A stretch of DNA of 64,000 bases, taken from NCBI RefSeq assembly GCF_023586525.1, contig NZ_CP097763.1:434001-498000 (forward strand), read 5' to 3'. Source of the stretch: Candidatus Blochmannia vicinus (lineage in GTDB: Bacteria; Pseudomonadota; Gammaproteobacteria; Enterobacterales; Enterobacteriaceae). Both the position numbers and the translations under genes were made by a program. The notes below the pieces were generated by a model. That model worked only from the letters and a program-made list of their open reading frames with translations. It did not search any database and had not been told where the DNA came from. Every line of letters starts with the position of its first letter. Positions within the stretch are counted from its first letter, which is position 1. Shown here piece after piece: positions 42,970 to 53,534 of the stretch.

Positions 42970-43440
42970 ATGAAAATTATTTTGATTAATGACGTTGATA
43001 AGCTTGGAAATATGGGATCAGAAATTACTGTGAAATCGGGTTATGCTCGTAATTTTTTAATACCAAAATATAAAGCAATGCCAGCTACAAAAAATAATAT
43101 CGCAATATTTAAAGCAAAACAGCTTGAGTTTCAAAATAAAGCTATAGAAATACAAACTAAGGCTGAACTTTGTGCAGAAACAATTAACAAATTAAAGAGT
43201 ATTACTATTAAAGCTAAATCAGGAGTGGAAGGAAAATTATTTGGTTCTATAGGTTCTCGCGATATTGCTGCCGCAATTACGACAGCTTCTGGGTTTAAAG
43301 TTTTTAAATCTCAAATCAGATTACCTAATCATAATGTATTGAGAACTACTGGCACGTATAACATAAATATACATATTTATAATGATGTTTTTGCTAAAAT
43401 AGACGTTATTATTGTTAGTCAAATGATAAAGAATAAGTAA
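42970..43440 (+). CDS. rplI: 50S ribosomal protein L9
   Basis: L9 is a two-domain protein near L1. Seen: N-terminal domain KIILINDVDKLGNMGSEITVKSGYARNFLIPKYKA (about 2-36), a long connecting helix (about 40-75) and a C-terminal domain with GKLFGSIGSRDIAAAI and NVLRTTGTYNI. ATG 42970 aligns with the family start (GGAA 5 nt upstream); the frame runs back to 42943 without conservation. 156 residues; E. coli 149. Last gene of rpsF-rpsR-rplI. Confidence 0.96.
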   Translation: MKIILINDVDKLGNMGSEITVKSGYARNFLIPKYKAMPATKNNIAIFKAKQLEFQNKAIEIQTKAELCAETINKLKSITIKAKSGVEGKLFGSIGSRDIAAAITTASGFKVFKSQIRLPNHNVLRTTGTYNINIHIYNDVFAKIDVIIVSQMIKNK

Positions 43441-43641
43441 TTATAAATGATGCGATCATTTTGTTATATGTATTAATTTTAAAAATATATATAGTAAAAT
43501 TGTGTGTCTTTTTATTTTGATTAAAAATCATAGTATATGTAATTAGTTATGACTAATCGTAGCCTCTTCTATAAATAAATTATTGATATATGTTTATAAT
43601 TTATATTATGACGGATATAAAAGGTTATCAGGAAATGTATT

Positions 43642-44415
43642 ATGCTAATTCATTATGGAATGATTGAAAAAATAAGCTATATTGCTCGTATAGCTGGAAC
43701 AGAAATTATGAAGATTTACAATGGGAATTTAAAGTTAAATGCGCACCAAAAGTTAGATAAATCTCCTGTAACTAATGCTGATTTACTTTCTCATAAGATT
43801 ATTATGTATGCATTACGAAATTTGACACCTGAAATTCCAGTGTTGTCTGAAGAGGATACTACTGAATGGAAAGTATGCAGAGATAAAAGTTGTTTTTGGT
43901 TGATAGATCCTTTAGATGGAACAAAAGAATTTTTATTGCGAAATGGTGCGTTCACTGTGAATATAGCCTTTATAGAATACGGTCAACCTATTATGGGAGT
44001 AGTGTATGTTCCCGCATATAATATATTATATGCAGCAGATAATGGAAAAGTATGGAAGATTAATTATAGAGGAGAACGTATAAATATTGCAGTGTGCGCA
44101 TCTCATTATCCAATGATAGTGATGAGTCGCAACGATGTTGATTATGATCAACATCGTTTGTATGGTTATTTAAAAAAATTTAAAAATTATAAAATTATTA
44201 ATATTGGATCATCATTTAAATTTTGTTTAATAGCAGAAGGTAGTGTGCATTTTTATCCGAGGTTTTCATATACTAAAATTTGGGATACAGCTGCTGGACA
44301 TGTTATTGCTAAATCAGCTGGTGCTATAATTAATGATTGGGATGGAAATTCTTTACATTATAGCAATATAAATCGATCCTTTTTAAATCCAGGTTTTCAA
44401 GTTTCATCATATTAA
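43642..44415 (+). CDS. cysQ: 3'(2'),5'-bisphosphate nucleotidase CysQ
   Basis: Mg-dependent phosphatase that turns PAP into AMP, clearing the by-product of sulfate assimilation and of acyl-carrier-protein metabolism. Seen: the inositol-monophosphatase-family metal site VLSEED (about 68-73), WLIDPLDGTKEFLLRNGAFTVNIA (about 87-110), and the second signature IWDTAAGHVIAKSAGA. 257 residues; E. coli 246. AGGAA lies 7 nt before ATG 43642, supporting this start over the internal ATG 43660. A 13-bp hairpin follows. Confidence 0.95.
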   Translation: MLIHYGMIEKISYIARIAGTEIMKIYNGNLKLNAHQKLDKSPVTNADLLSHKIIMYALRNLTPEIPVLSEEDTTEWKVCRDKSCFWLIDPLDGTKEFLLRNGAFTVNIAFIEYGQPIMGVVYVPAYNILYAADNGKVWKINYRGERINIAVCASHYPMIVMSRNDVDYDQHRLYGYLKKFKNYKIINIGSSFKFCLIAEGSVHFYPRFSYTKIWDTAAGHVIAKSAGAIINDWDGNSLHYSNINRSFLNPGFQVSSY

Positions 44416-44752
44416 TTTGTATTGTATGTTTTATTTTTATTATCTATATAAATTGATATAGATAATAAGATGTCTGTCGGTATTTAAATTTTAATTTTTA
44501 ATATTATTTAGAAGAGTTGTTATTATAAAATATTAATGATTTTCTAAGAATAACGGAATACTGAGTGTTATGTATTAATTATCAGATGTAATCATATATT
44601 ATAGAAAGTAAATGAATATATATGTATTTATACTGAATAAATATGAAATAAAATAAGGTGTTCCACAAGGATGTTTTGCAAAGAAACTATATTTGTTAAT
44701 ATAATGTTTTATTATTTCACTTAAAAATTTAATATATTCCAGGACTTCATGC
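44416..44752. other. Spacer between cysQ and tamA
   Basis: 337 bp. Holds the hairpin at 44437-44468 and presumably the tamAB promoter; no gene remnant recognised. E. coli has ytfJ, ytfK, ytfL and msrA in this interval. Confidence 0.5.
44437..44468 (+). terminator. 13-bp perfect hairpin downstream of cysQ
   Basis: Arms 44437-44449 and 44456-44468 are exact reverse complements with a 6-nt loop (aaattg), 22 nt after the cysQ stop. No T-run follows, so terminator function is inferred from position only. Confidence 0.45.
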
Positions 44753-46509
44753 ATGTTCAAGGAGCTTAAAAAATATATAGCGATAAGATCATATTTGATA
44801 GTTTATTTCTTCATGCCATTGATTTGTAATAGTAATATTAATATAGTAATAGAAGGATTAGATGGCGAATTAAATTATAACGTACGTGAGAAATTATCTG
44901 ATATTAATACTGATTACAAGTATGTAGATATAGATTTAAAAAAAAAATAGATAGCGCAGTTAGAGCTGGATTACGTCCATTAGGTTATTATAATCCAACG
45001 TTGATTTTTTCTTCATTTAAGCCTTGCGATAAACAATCTGATCTACTAGTCATTAAAATTGAACCTGGGTCTCCAATTATGATTACTGAGGTAAATATTG
45101 TTATTCATGGAGATGGAAGAAAAGATCATGACTATCAGAAAATGGTAAAAGATGGAAAATCTTTTGTTGGAACAAGATTGAAACATAGTGATTATGAAGA
45201 ATTTAAAAATAAACTTTATAATTTAGCTTTATTTAAAGGGTATTTCGATGCTACGTTCCAAAACAGTCAACTTATTGTTATACCTTCACTTTGTCGAAGT
45301 ATTTGGAATATAGATTTCTATAGCGGACAACGTTATTTTTTTGAAAAAATTAAATTTCATGGCAGTCAAATTAAAGAAAGTTATTTAAAAAATATATCTA
45401 ATATACATTCAGGAGAATACTATAATGCAGCGTCTGTTATGGAATTAAATCGCCGACTCTCTTCTACTAATTGGTTTGAATCAATATCAATCTCTTCAGA
45501 GAATACACGTTGTCAGCAAAAAAAACAATTAATATTAGACATCTTTTTTTATCCATGTACTAGAAACAGTTTTGAAACTGGATCTGGTTACAGTATGGAC
45601 ACAGGTCTACGCACTAAAATAATTTGGAAAAAACCGTGGATTAATGCATATGGACACAGTTTAGAAAATAATTTTAGTCTATCTACGTCAGAACAAGTTA
45701 TTGATTTAAGTTATAAGATTCCACTTCTTCGTAACCCATTAGAACAATATTATCTATTACAGGGAGGGTTAATACATGAAGATATACATAATATTCGATC
45801 TAGCATTATAACTATAAATATGGCTCGTTATTGGAATTGCCCCCATAAGTGGCAACGCGCAATTAACGTGCATTGGCATTTTAATCATTATGATAATAAT
45901 CATATTACTAGAAATATAGTATTAATTTATCCAGGAATAAGCGTACATCGCATTCGTAAGCGCGGAGAAGTAATGCCGTATTGGGGAGATAGTCAGCGTT
46001 ATTCAATTAATATATCCAATAATTATTGGAAATCAGATGTTAATTTTGTTGCTGTGCAAGCTCAAAATATTTGGATTCGAACATTATCAAAAAAACATCG
46101 CGTTCTAATTCGTGGGAATTTAAGCTGGATAGATACTAATAATTTCTCATTTATTGATTCAATGTTACGTTTCTTTTCCAGTATGGATAGTGGTATTCGT
46201 GGATATAAATATTTAGATCCTTATGACAACTCTGAATGTTATATAAATGTTGCTGCTAAATTAATTACTACTACAGTTGAATATCAGTATAACATGATTA
46301 GTAAATGGTGGGGAGTTATTTTTATGGATGTAGGAGAGATTACTAATAATATTAAATGGAATAATTTCAGATCTGGTATGGGTATTGGAGTACGCTGGCA
46401 ATTTCCAGTAGGTCTTATAAAATTAGATTTAGCAACTCCATTAATACATAGAGGAAAAGTAAATCATCAGTTTTTATATTTATATGTTAATTTAGGACCA
46501 GATTTATGA
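44753..46509 (+). CDS. tamA: TamA outer-membrane assembly factor, frameshifted at an A10 run
   Basis: Omp85-family barrel that with TamB inserts or transports outer-membrane material. Frame one (44753-44950) encodes a signal peptide and the first POTRA strand (INIVIEGLDGELNYNVREKLS), then stops at TAG after ten A (44938-44947). In the -1 frame translation continues from about 44947 (IDSAVRAGLRPLGYYNPTL, matching E. coli DDAIREGLKALGYYQPT) through three POTRA domains and the barrel to the C-terminal LGPDL. The two parts add to about 585 residues; E. coli 577. No other lesion is seen, and tamB overlaps its stop (ATGA). Either a very recent inactivation, a sequencing error, or a gene rescued by slippage at T-TTA-AAA-AAA-AAA. 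Confidence 0.9.
44938..44947 (+). other. Poly(A)10 slippery tract inside tamA
   Basis: Ten consecutive A precede a TAG in the upstream frame. Eleven A (or eight) would join the two halves. The codons t-tta-aaa also make a classic -1 ribosomal slippery heptamer, and RNA polymerase slippage on such tracts is known in insect endosymbionts. Confidence 0.9.
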
Positions 46510-49500
46510 TTTTTATAAAGAAAATCTATTTGATTTTCTTGTTATGGATATCAATAATATGTGGAGTTTTTATGTTTTTATTAGGTACTAATACTGGAAC
46601 ATATTTAACTCTTACAGGTATCGCTTATTATATCCCCGGGTTAACATTTGATTCTGTTTCCGGTACTTGGGGTAATTTTAATATAACCCATATAGTCTAT
46701 AAAACGCCGATAGGTATAATTGATATTGATCAATGTAACATTTTATTAAATCTAAAATATATATGGAATAAACAGATATATATTGATCATCTTTTTTTAA
46801 AAAATATTTTTATAAAAATAACAAAAGTAGATACTAAAAATCAAGAAAATGAAAAATATAAAAAAATAAAAATAGAAAATATTTTTTCTTTTCCGTTTCC
46901 TATAATACTAAAAAAAGTAATATTGAATAATACTCATATTATTTCAAAAAATATTATTTTTAAATTAAAAACGCTAGATACTGGATTAACATTTCAAGAT
47001 AATTTATTAACGGTTTTACCCGTATGTATCAAAGGAGCAGTTTTAAATGTTTCTAATATAAATATATCAAATATGAAAACTAATATAATAAACATGTATA
47101 AGCATAGTAACCAATGGAATATAAAATGTTTACTTAAATCATTATCTAGTACATTGTCAGTAACATTGTCTTCTTTTAAGATTCCCATAGATTTAGTTCT
47201 AAAAGATGTAAAAGGAGAGAATGTTTATATTTTCGATAATTATCGTAATTATTATACTATTAATCATTTTTGTTTTCGGACATATTTACATGATCAGGCG
47301 GCAAGTTTAAAATTAAATATTAAATTACCATATGGATATTTTAATGCGATAGGAAATGTAATATTTAAGGAATATTATCCAATAAATGTTACAGCTGATT
47401 ATATTGTATATAATATTTCTAGCACCAATAACTCTTCTAATAAGATAAAAAATCAGAATATCAGTAAAATAAAATTAATTCTCACTGGAGAATTATACAA
47501 TGATATATGTCTTCGTTGTGATTTTTTAGGCATTGTTTCTGCAGTACATGTATTATTAAAAATTAATATGATGAAATTTGGTATACCTATAGGCATATCT
47601 GTAGTTGGTAGAAAAATACCGCTTTCTTTTTTAGGAATGGATAATTATTTAATAGAAGATATTAATTTACGTTTAAACGGTGAAATACGAAGTTATTATA
47701 TTCAAGTAATATTACAATTGAGTAGTATCAAATTTTCAGCAGCACATGTAATCGTGAATGCTCACGGGGATACTAACAGTTGTACCGTTTCTAAATTAAA
47801 AGCAACAATGTCAGATGGATATCTTAATATGCAAGGAGTTATTAACTGGACTAATATGATTAGTTGGAACAGTGTATTTTTATTAAATAAAGTTAATTTT
47901 TTTCAAAAATGGTTTAAAAATCCAATTAAATTATCAGGTAATATCGTTACTCAAGGACGTTTATATTCTAATGCTTGGGATATTAGAGTATCTGATTTAA
48001 ATCTTAACGGAAGTGTATCAAATAGTAACATCTCATGTACAGGTGCATTATATAGTAACTCACTCGGTGAGTGGCAAGTCCCGGCATTATTAATAAAATG
48101 GGGAACTAATGCGTTAGAAATACAGGGAGACTTGAAAAAAAATTCTGTTTTAAAAGCTATGCTTTCAGCACCAGATTGCAATATAATCATACCTGGATTA
48201 AGCGGTAGTGTATATGGAAAATTTAAATTGTATGGACCTATTAGATGTCTTAGATTATTATCAAATGTTGATGTATTTTCTCTGAATTGGAAAGAAAAGA
48301 ATCTTAATATTAATAAGATAATGATAAATAGTGATATTTGCCGTGATGATATTACGCAAAGTAACCTTTTTTTACAAGCAGATAAAATACGGTGTAGATT
48401 TTTGTCATTGCGCCAAATAATAATGCAAGGAAAAGGTAATATTAAACAGCATTATTTAAATTTAACAGCCTGTGACGACATGTTGTCTGGGGAAATAAAA
48501 CTTTGCGGAAATCTGGATCTTTTTAATAAAACTTGGCATAGCAGAGTTAACAAAACGAGCATTATGACTCCAATGGGAACATGGAAATTAATGCAAGATA
48601 TTGTTCTCACTTATCAATATTTAACACAAAAAATTATTTTTGATTCACATTACTGGGAAATTATTAATTATACAATTCCTATTTCTAATGGTTTAAAAAC
48701 AAATATTTTAAACAAAATAGATGATTTATTTAAAAGTTTTAATATAGTTTCTTTAAAAATTTTATTTCCAGAATTAATAAATATACATACCGTTCGTATA
48801 TCTTTCTCGAATTGTTATTGGGTAGCAGGAGAACGATTACCTAAGGGTACAATTTTATTTTCAGGAAAACAATGCAATATTCAATCTTCTATGGAAGATA
48901 AAGAAATAAATTCAATTAAAATAAACAAAATCACTGTAAGAATTATATTAATGCAAGCCATTTCATATTGTAAATGGTTCATAAATTTTGGTAATTATGA
49001 TCAAAATTATGGATCGTTCAAAATAACCGAATTACATAATACATCTAAAATAACGGGCAACATACAGATTAAAAATACCTTATTATTTCCTTTTTGTCGT
49101 GCATTAATCTCATTAAAGGAGCCTATAAATGGATTGTTGAATTTGAATATTCATTTTTATGGATATGCGCATCACCTAAAAATTTATGGCTCTGCTCAAC
49201 TACAAAATTTTGATATTAATAAGCCCGATACACCGTTTTTTATAAAAAATGGTCAGCTGTTTATAAGATTTTTTGGGGATCATGCTATATTAAATGGCAC
49301 AATGAATACTGATAACGGAAGTAAGTTAAATTTAAATGGTGATATTGTTAATTTTAATTTTATTCGTAATATGCATGCATTTTTCAGAATATGGGGAAAT
49401 CAAGTTTATTTTTGCATATCTCCAAAAATAAAGATGAAAATCTCTCCTAATATTACTTGTATGCTGACTTCAGAAAAAATTCATTTGAGAGGCAATATAG

Positions 49501-50342
49501 AAATTCCTTGGGCTCATATTGAAGTTAAAGAACGTTCAAAAAATATAGTTAGAGCGTCTTCAGAAGAAATTTTATTAGATGATAATTTTGAACCTATTTT
49601 AGATAAATCTAAAAATTTATGTATTTCTATTTATTCCAATGTTACTGTATCTCTTGGTAATGATGTGAATTTTAACGGATTGGGTTTACGCACGAAATTA
49701 AAGGGTAACTTAGAAATTGGATATAATAGAAATAATTTACTTTTAACAGGGCATATTGATATGCTTTCTGGTTATTTTCAAGTATATGGACAAAATTTGA
49801 TGATAAAAAAGGGACACCTACTGTTTTCTGGATCAATAAACCAACCATATCTTGATATTGAAGCAATTTGTAATCCATCTAATATTAGAAATAGCAATAT
49901 AGTTAGTATACGAATTACTGGTATTTTTGATCAGCCAAAACTAGAAGTTTTTTCTACTTCTTCATTATTTTCTCCACAGGAAATAGTACCTTATTTATTA
50001 GGTGACAATAGAAATTTTATACTTTTTAATACGGATGCAAGTGTAATAACATCTTTTTTAATTGGAGCAAGTGTCAAAAATAGTGAGCAATTTATTAACA
50101 AGATCGGAAAAATATTTGGTGTACAAGATTTAGCATTAAATACTCAAGATATTATCGGAACCACGCCGTTAGTTGCGATCAGTGGATATATCGCTCCCGG
50201 TTTACAAATTAAATATGGAATAAGCATTTTTGATTTATTGACGACAATAACCGTACGTTATTGTTTATGTTCACAATTGTATTTAGAAGCTACATCTGGA
50301 AGTAATCAAGCAATTGACTTGTTATATAAATTTAATTTTTAA
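46506..50342 (+). CDS. tamB: TamB (YtfN) translocation and assembly module protein
   Basis: AsmA-like inner-membrane protein whose long beta-taco spans the periplasm to TamA; implicated in outer-membrane protein assembly and phospholipid transport. Seen: an N-terminal membrane anchor (about 7-27), the conserved TGTYLTLTGIAYYIPGLTFDSVSGTWGNFN, a long low-complexity beta-rich body rich in Asn and Ile, and the DUF490/TamB C-terminal domain (about 1000-1278; LLTGHIDMLSGYFQVYGQNLMIKKG, PYLDIEA, FSPQEIVPYLLG). 1278 residues; E. coli 1259, no frameshift. Starts within the tamA stop. At 3.8 kb it is the largest gene here. Confidence 0.95.
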   Translation: MIFIKKIYLIFLLWISIICGVFMFLLGTNTGTYLTLTGIAYYIPGLTFDSVSGTWGNFNITHIVYKTPIGIIDIDQCNILLNLKYIWNKQIYIDHLFLKNIFIKITKVDTKNQENEKYKKIKIENIFSFPFPIILKKVILNNTHIISKNIIFKLKTLDTGLTFQDNLLTVLPVCIKGAVLNVSNINISNMKTNIINMYKHSNQWNIKCLLKSLSSTLSVTLSSFKIPIDLVLKDVKGENVYIFDNYRNYYTINHFCFRTYLHDQAASLKLNIKLPYGYFNAIGNVIFKEYYPINVTADYIVYNISSTNNSSNKIKNQNISKIKLILTGELYNDICLRCDFLGIVSAVHVLLKINMMKFGIPIGISVVGRKIPLSFLGMDNYLIEDINLRLNGEIRSYYIQVILQLSSIKFSAAHVIVNAHGDTNSCTVSKLKATMSDGYLNMQGVINWTNMISWNSVFLLNKVNFFQKWFKNPIKLSGNIVTQGRLYSNAWDIRVSDLNLNGSVSNSNISCTGALYSNSLGEWQVPALLIKWGTNALEIQGDLKKNSVLKAMLSAPDCNIIIPGLSGSVYGKFKLYGPIRCLRLLSNVDVFSLNWKEKNLNINKIMINSDICRDDITQSNLFLQADKIRCRFLSLRQIIMQGKGNIKQHYLNLTACDDMLSGEIKLCGNLDLFNKTWHSRVNKTSIMTPMGTWKLMQDIVLTYQYLTQKIIFDSHYWEIINYTIPISNGLKTNILNKIDDLFKSFNIVSLKILFPELINIHTVRISFSNCYWVAGERLPKGTILFSGKQCNIQSSMEDKEINSIKINKITVRIILMQAISYCKWFINFGNYDQNYGSFKITELHNTSKITGNIQIKNTLLFPFCRALISLKEPINGLLNLNIHFYGYAHHLKIYGSAQLQNFDINKPDTPFFIKNGQLFIRFFGDHAILNGTMNTDNGSKLNLNGDIVNFNFIRNMHAFFRIWGNQVYFCISPKIKMKISPNITCMLTSEKIHLRGNIEIPWAHIEVKERSKNIVRASSEEILLDDNFEPILDKSKNLCISIYSNVTVSLGNDVNFNGLGLRTKLKGNLEIGYNRNNLLLTGHIDMLSGYFQVYGQNLMIKKGHLLFSGSINQPYLDIEAICNPSNIRNSNIVSIRITGIFDQPKLEVFSTSSLFSPQEIVPYLLGDNRNFILFNTDASVITSFLIGASVKNSEQFINKIGKIFGVQDLALNTQDIIGTTPLVAISGYIAPGLQIKYGISIFDLLTTITVRYCLCSQLYLEATSGSNQAIDLLYKFNF

Positions 50343-50400
50343 TAATTTTAATTTGCAATCGTCAACGTTTAATTAAAACTGTGTGATAAAAATATAAATA

Positions 50401-50934
50401 TTATGTAATCTTTTTAAAACGTTCAAAAGCCTTTAAAATTTCTGTTTTAGCAGCGTTACTGCTTTCCCAGTTTTTTATTTTAACCCATTTTCCAGAGTCT
50501 AAATCTTTATAATTTTTGAAAAAATGATTTATTTGATTACGTAGTAAATTTGGGAGATCATTTATATCTTGTATTAATGAATACTGCTCCGATATTTTGT
50601 CGTGAGGTACTGCAATTATTTTAGCATCATTGCCAGATTCATCAACCATGTTGAGCATACCTATAGGGCGGCAATGTATTACGCAACCCGATTGTAAAGG
50701 ATATGGAGTAGAGACTAACACATCCATTGGATCACCATCCAACGATAAAGTCTGATTGATATAACCGTAATTACAAGGGTAAAACGTAGGTGTTAATAAA
50801 AAACGATCAACAAATAGCATTCCTGTTTTTTTATCAATTTCATATTTAATTGGATCAGAGTTAGCTGGAATTTCAATAATAACGTATATATCTTCTGGAA
50901 TATTTCTTCCAGCCGGAACTTGATTTAAATACAT
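50401..50934 (-). CDS. ppa: Inorganic pyrophosphatase
   Basis: Mg-dependent family I enzyme that hydrolyses pyrophosphate and pulls biosynthetic reactions forward. Seen: [41 protein letters not shown], the signature DGDPMDVLV (about 66-74) with catalytic Asp residues, and [17 protein letters not shown]. 177 residues; E. coli 176. In E. coli it lies downstream of tamB-ytfP, so local order is kept, with ytfP lost. Convergent with tamB. Confidence 0.97.
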   Translation of the reverse strand: MYLNQVPAGRNIPEDIYVIIEIPANSDPIKYEIDKKTGMLFVDRFLLTPTFYPCNYGYINQTLSLDGDPMDVLVSTPYPLQSGCVIHCRPIGMLNMVDESGNDAKIIAVPHDKISEQYSLIQDINDLPNLLRNQINHFFKNYKDLDSGKWVKIKNWESSNAAKTEILKAFERFKKIT

Positions 50935-50970
50935 GTACGGTTACCTTATACCTGCAAGTGATTAATTCTG

Positions 50971-51001
50971 ATACATAACAATATGTATTGTTGTTATGTA
51001 T
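50971..51001. repeat. 11-bp perfect hairpin between ispB and ppa
   Basis: Arms 50971-50981 (atacataacaa) and 50991-51001 with a 9-nt loop, upstream of ppa. There is no U-run on either strand. Possible mRNA leader structure of ppa. Confidence 0.5.
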
Positions 51002-51184
51002 GTTTTCTGTTTAACATGTTTACAAATAATTATATTATTTTACTTATCGTAATTATAACAATATAATTATACGTTATTAAAATACAGTATTCCATATTAT
51101 TTGTAGAGAATAATTATAATTTAATATCCTTTATATATCTAATTTTTAAATATTAATTATGTTTGTTATTCTAAAAAATAATAA

Positions 51185-52156
51185 CTAATGAATCCTTTGA
51201 ATTATATAAGTAGCTAAACTTGCTAGTGCTTTTCGGTAAGGAGAAATAGGTAAAATATTAAGACAAGAAATAGCTTTTTTAATTTCTGTTTCAGCACATT
51301 TTCGAGTGTACTCTAATGATCCATATTGATGCATGGTATCTAGAATGATACCTAATAAATGACGATTATTACCTTGTTTAATGGCATGACATATAAGCGA
51401 TGCTTGTTTTGGGGTGCTATGATGAATAGCATGTAGTAAAGGAAGAGTAAGTTTTCCTTCATTTAAATCATTTCCAATATTTTTTCCAAATATTGTTTCT
51501 GGAGCAGAATAATCTAATAAATCATCAATTAATTGAAAAGCGATACCTACATATCGTCCGTAATTACGTAATGCTTTTTCTTGATAAATATCAGCATTAG
51601 CTAAAATGGCAGATGCTTGAGAAGCCACTTCAAATAAACGAGCAGTTTTACTATAAATAATTTTCATATAACTATCTATAGTGATAGTTGGATCATTGCA
51701 ATTTGTTAATTGTAATATTTCTCCTTTTGCAATTATATTAACGGCATCTGCCATCAATGATAATATTCGTAAGGATTCTAATTCTGTCATCATTTGAAAA
51801 GCTCGTGTATATATAAAATCACCTACTAATACACTAGCAGCATTTCCAAAAATCATATTAGTAGTTATTTTACCGCGTCTCATATGTGATTTATCTACTA
51901 CATCATCATGTAATAAAGTGGCAGTATGAATAAATTCTATTAATGTAGCAATAATGACATGTTGTGTTTTTTTATAACGTAACGCTCTTGCAGTTAACAA
52001 GGTAATCATTGGTCGAATTCGTTTTCCTCCACTATTAATAATATATTGAACAAGTTCGTTGATTAAAGTAATTTCAGATGCTAATCGAGCGCGAATTTCT
52101 GTATTCACATCTATCATATCTTGTTTAGTTAATTTGACGATTTGAGTAATATTCAT
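51185..52156 (-). CDS. ispB: Octaprenyl diphosphate synthase IspB
   Basis: Trans-prenyltransferase that builds the C40 side chain of ubiquinone and menaquinone. Seen: GGKRIRPMITLL, the first Asp-rich motif as LLHDDVVDKSHMRRG (about 80-94), GDFIYTRAFQMM, and the second motif FQLIDDLLDY (about 207-216). 323 residues, as in E. coli. Divergent from rplU, as in E. coli. The pair ppa-ispB marks a switch between two E. coli regions. Confidence 0.96.
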   Translation of the reverse strand: MNITQIVKLTKQDMIDVNTEIRARLASEITLINELVQYIINSGGKRIRPMITLLTARALRYKKTQHVIIATLIEFIHTATLLHDDVVDKSHMRRGKITTNMIFGNAASVLVGDFIYTRAFQMMTELESLRILSLMADAVNIIAKGEILQLTNCNDPTITIDSYMKIIYSKTARLFEVASQASAILANADIYQEKALRNYGRYVGIAFQLIDDLLDYSAPETIFGKNIGNDLNEGKLTLPLLHAIHHSTPKQASLICHAIKQGNNRHLLGIILDTMHQYGSLEYTRKCAETEIKKAISCLNILPISPYRKALASLATYIIQRIH

Positions 52157-52380
52157 TGATATTGTTGTAATTATTAAATGTCAGGTAATATGTACGTATT
52201 ATATATATGAAGTGATATGTATCATATATAGTGATTCCATAAGTAATACATGTGGTAATTTTCATTATTATTATTATTAATAACAATATTTACTATTATG
52301 GTTGAGAAACATTCTTTTTTAATGTATAAGACATACATAGAAATAATATCAGATTATAAACAAGAGATGGATCATTATTT

Positions 52381-52707
52381 ATGTATGCAGTTTTTCAAAT
52401 TGGTAGTAAACAGTATCGTGTTACTGAAGGTCAAATAATTAATGTAGAAAAGATTGGTGTCAATGTTGGTAATCAAGTTGAATTTAATCAAATATTGCTT
52501 CTTAAATGTAATGATTGCCTTCAAATAGGATATCCTTTCATAAAAGAGGGAAAAGTGATAGCGGAAATTGTAGAACAAAATGTCAATCGAAAGATAGAGA
52601 TTATTAAATTTCGTCGTCGTAAACATTTTCGTAAATTTCAAGGACATCGTCAGTGTTTTACAAAAATAAAAATAAAAAGCATAAATAGTTATAATTTAAA
52701 TAATTAA
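52381..52707 (+). CDS. rplU: 50S ribosomal protein L21
   Basis: Large-subunit protein binding 23S rRNA and L20. Seen: MYAVFQIGSKQYRVTEGQII, VEKIGVNVGNQVEF, and the C-terminal basic IIKFRRRKHFRKFQGHRQCFTKIKI. 108 residues; E. coli 103. First gene of rplU-rpmA, 16 bp apart. Confidence 0.97.
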   Translation: MYAVFQIGSKQYRVTEGQIINVEKIGVNVGNQVEFNQILLLKCNDCLQIGYPFIKEGKVIAEIVEQNVNRKIEIIKFRRRKHFRKFQGHRQCFTKIKIKSINSYNLNN

Positions 52708-52723
52708 GAGATAAGGAATAAAA

Positions 52724-52984
52724 ATGGCACATAAAAAAGCCGGGGGTTCTACTCGTAATGGTCGAGATTCACATAGTAAACGTTTAGGAATTAAATGTTT
52801 TGGAGGAGAGTTTGTGTCTTCAGGTGCTATTATTGTACGTCAACGCGGTAATACATTTCATCCAGGCAACCATGTAGGCTGTGGAAGAGACTATACTCTT
52901 TTTGCTTTAAAATCTGGGAAAGTTTTATTTGAAAAAAAGGGAGTGTCTCGTCGTAGGTTTATTAGTATTATTGCTAACAAATAA
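52724..52984 (+). CDS. rpmA: 50S ribosomal protein L27
   Basis: L27's N-terminal tail reaches the peptidyl-transferase centre. Seen: [28 protein letters not shown] (about 2-29), [27 protein letters not shown]. 86 residues; E. coli 85. GAGATAAGG about 10 nt before ATG. yhbE, between rpmA and obgE in E. coli, is missing. Confidence 0.98.
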   Translation: MAHKKAGGSTRNGRDSHSKRLGIKCFGGEFVSSGAIIVRQRGNTFHPGNHVGCGRDYTLFALKSGKVLFEKKGVSRRRFISIIANK

Positions 52985-53534
52985 AATAAGTGTGATTTTA
53001 TAGTAATGTTATTTAATATCAAATTGTTGTGATTTGATATCAAATAAATTGGTTAAGACGGAGTTTAATTATATTTTATAGTTAAAAAAGTAGCAGTTGT
53101 ATTAGTGTTGATGTCTCTGTAATACATGCTTTTAGATCGGTTAAAAATAATCCTAAATATGGATATAAATTTTTTATAGAAAAATAATAACTCATCATAG
53201 CGTGTAGATATGGTGAATATAAAATCTGTGACGTGAATAATTTATAATTTATAAGATTAATTAAATATATATTTACATAAATATTTGATTTAGTTGTGCA
53301 TATACTATTGATTATATTTTATTAGGATTGTAATAATTTTTGTTATTTTTAGATAGTCTATAGTAATAATTTTATTAAATTATAAAAATGATGAATTTAC
53401 GTCATATAAAATGGAAAAATACTAGAAATATGATTTAATAATATGAAATAAAATTAATTATTTCATAAATTTATTGAATGAGAGGTATATCTACATGCTT
53501 CCTAAAATTTAGTCGATGTATATAGAGGTGTATT
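52985..53534. other. Spacer where yhbE is lost
   Basis: 550 bp between rpmA and obgE. Besides the hairpin at 53016-53040 I see nothing. No recognisable YhbE (EamA transporter) fragment. Confidence 0.5.
53016..53040 (+). terminator. 9-bp hairpin downstream of rpmA
   Basis: atatcaaat (53016-53024) and atttgatat (53032-53040) with a 7-nt loop, about 30 nt after the rpmA stop. No U-run. Possible end of the rplU-rpmA transcript. Confidence 0.35.
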
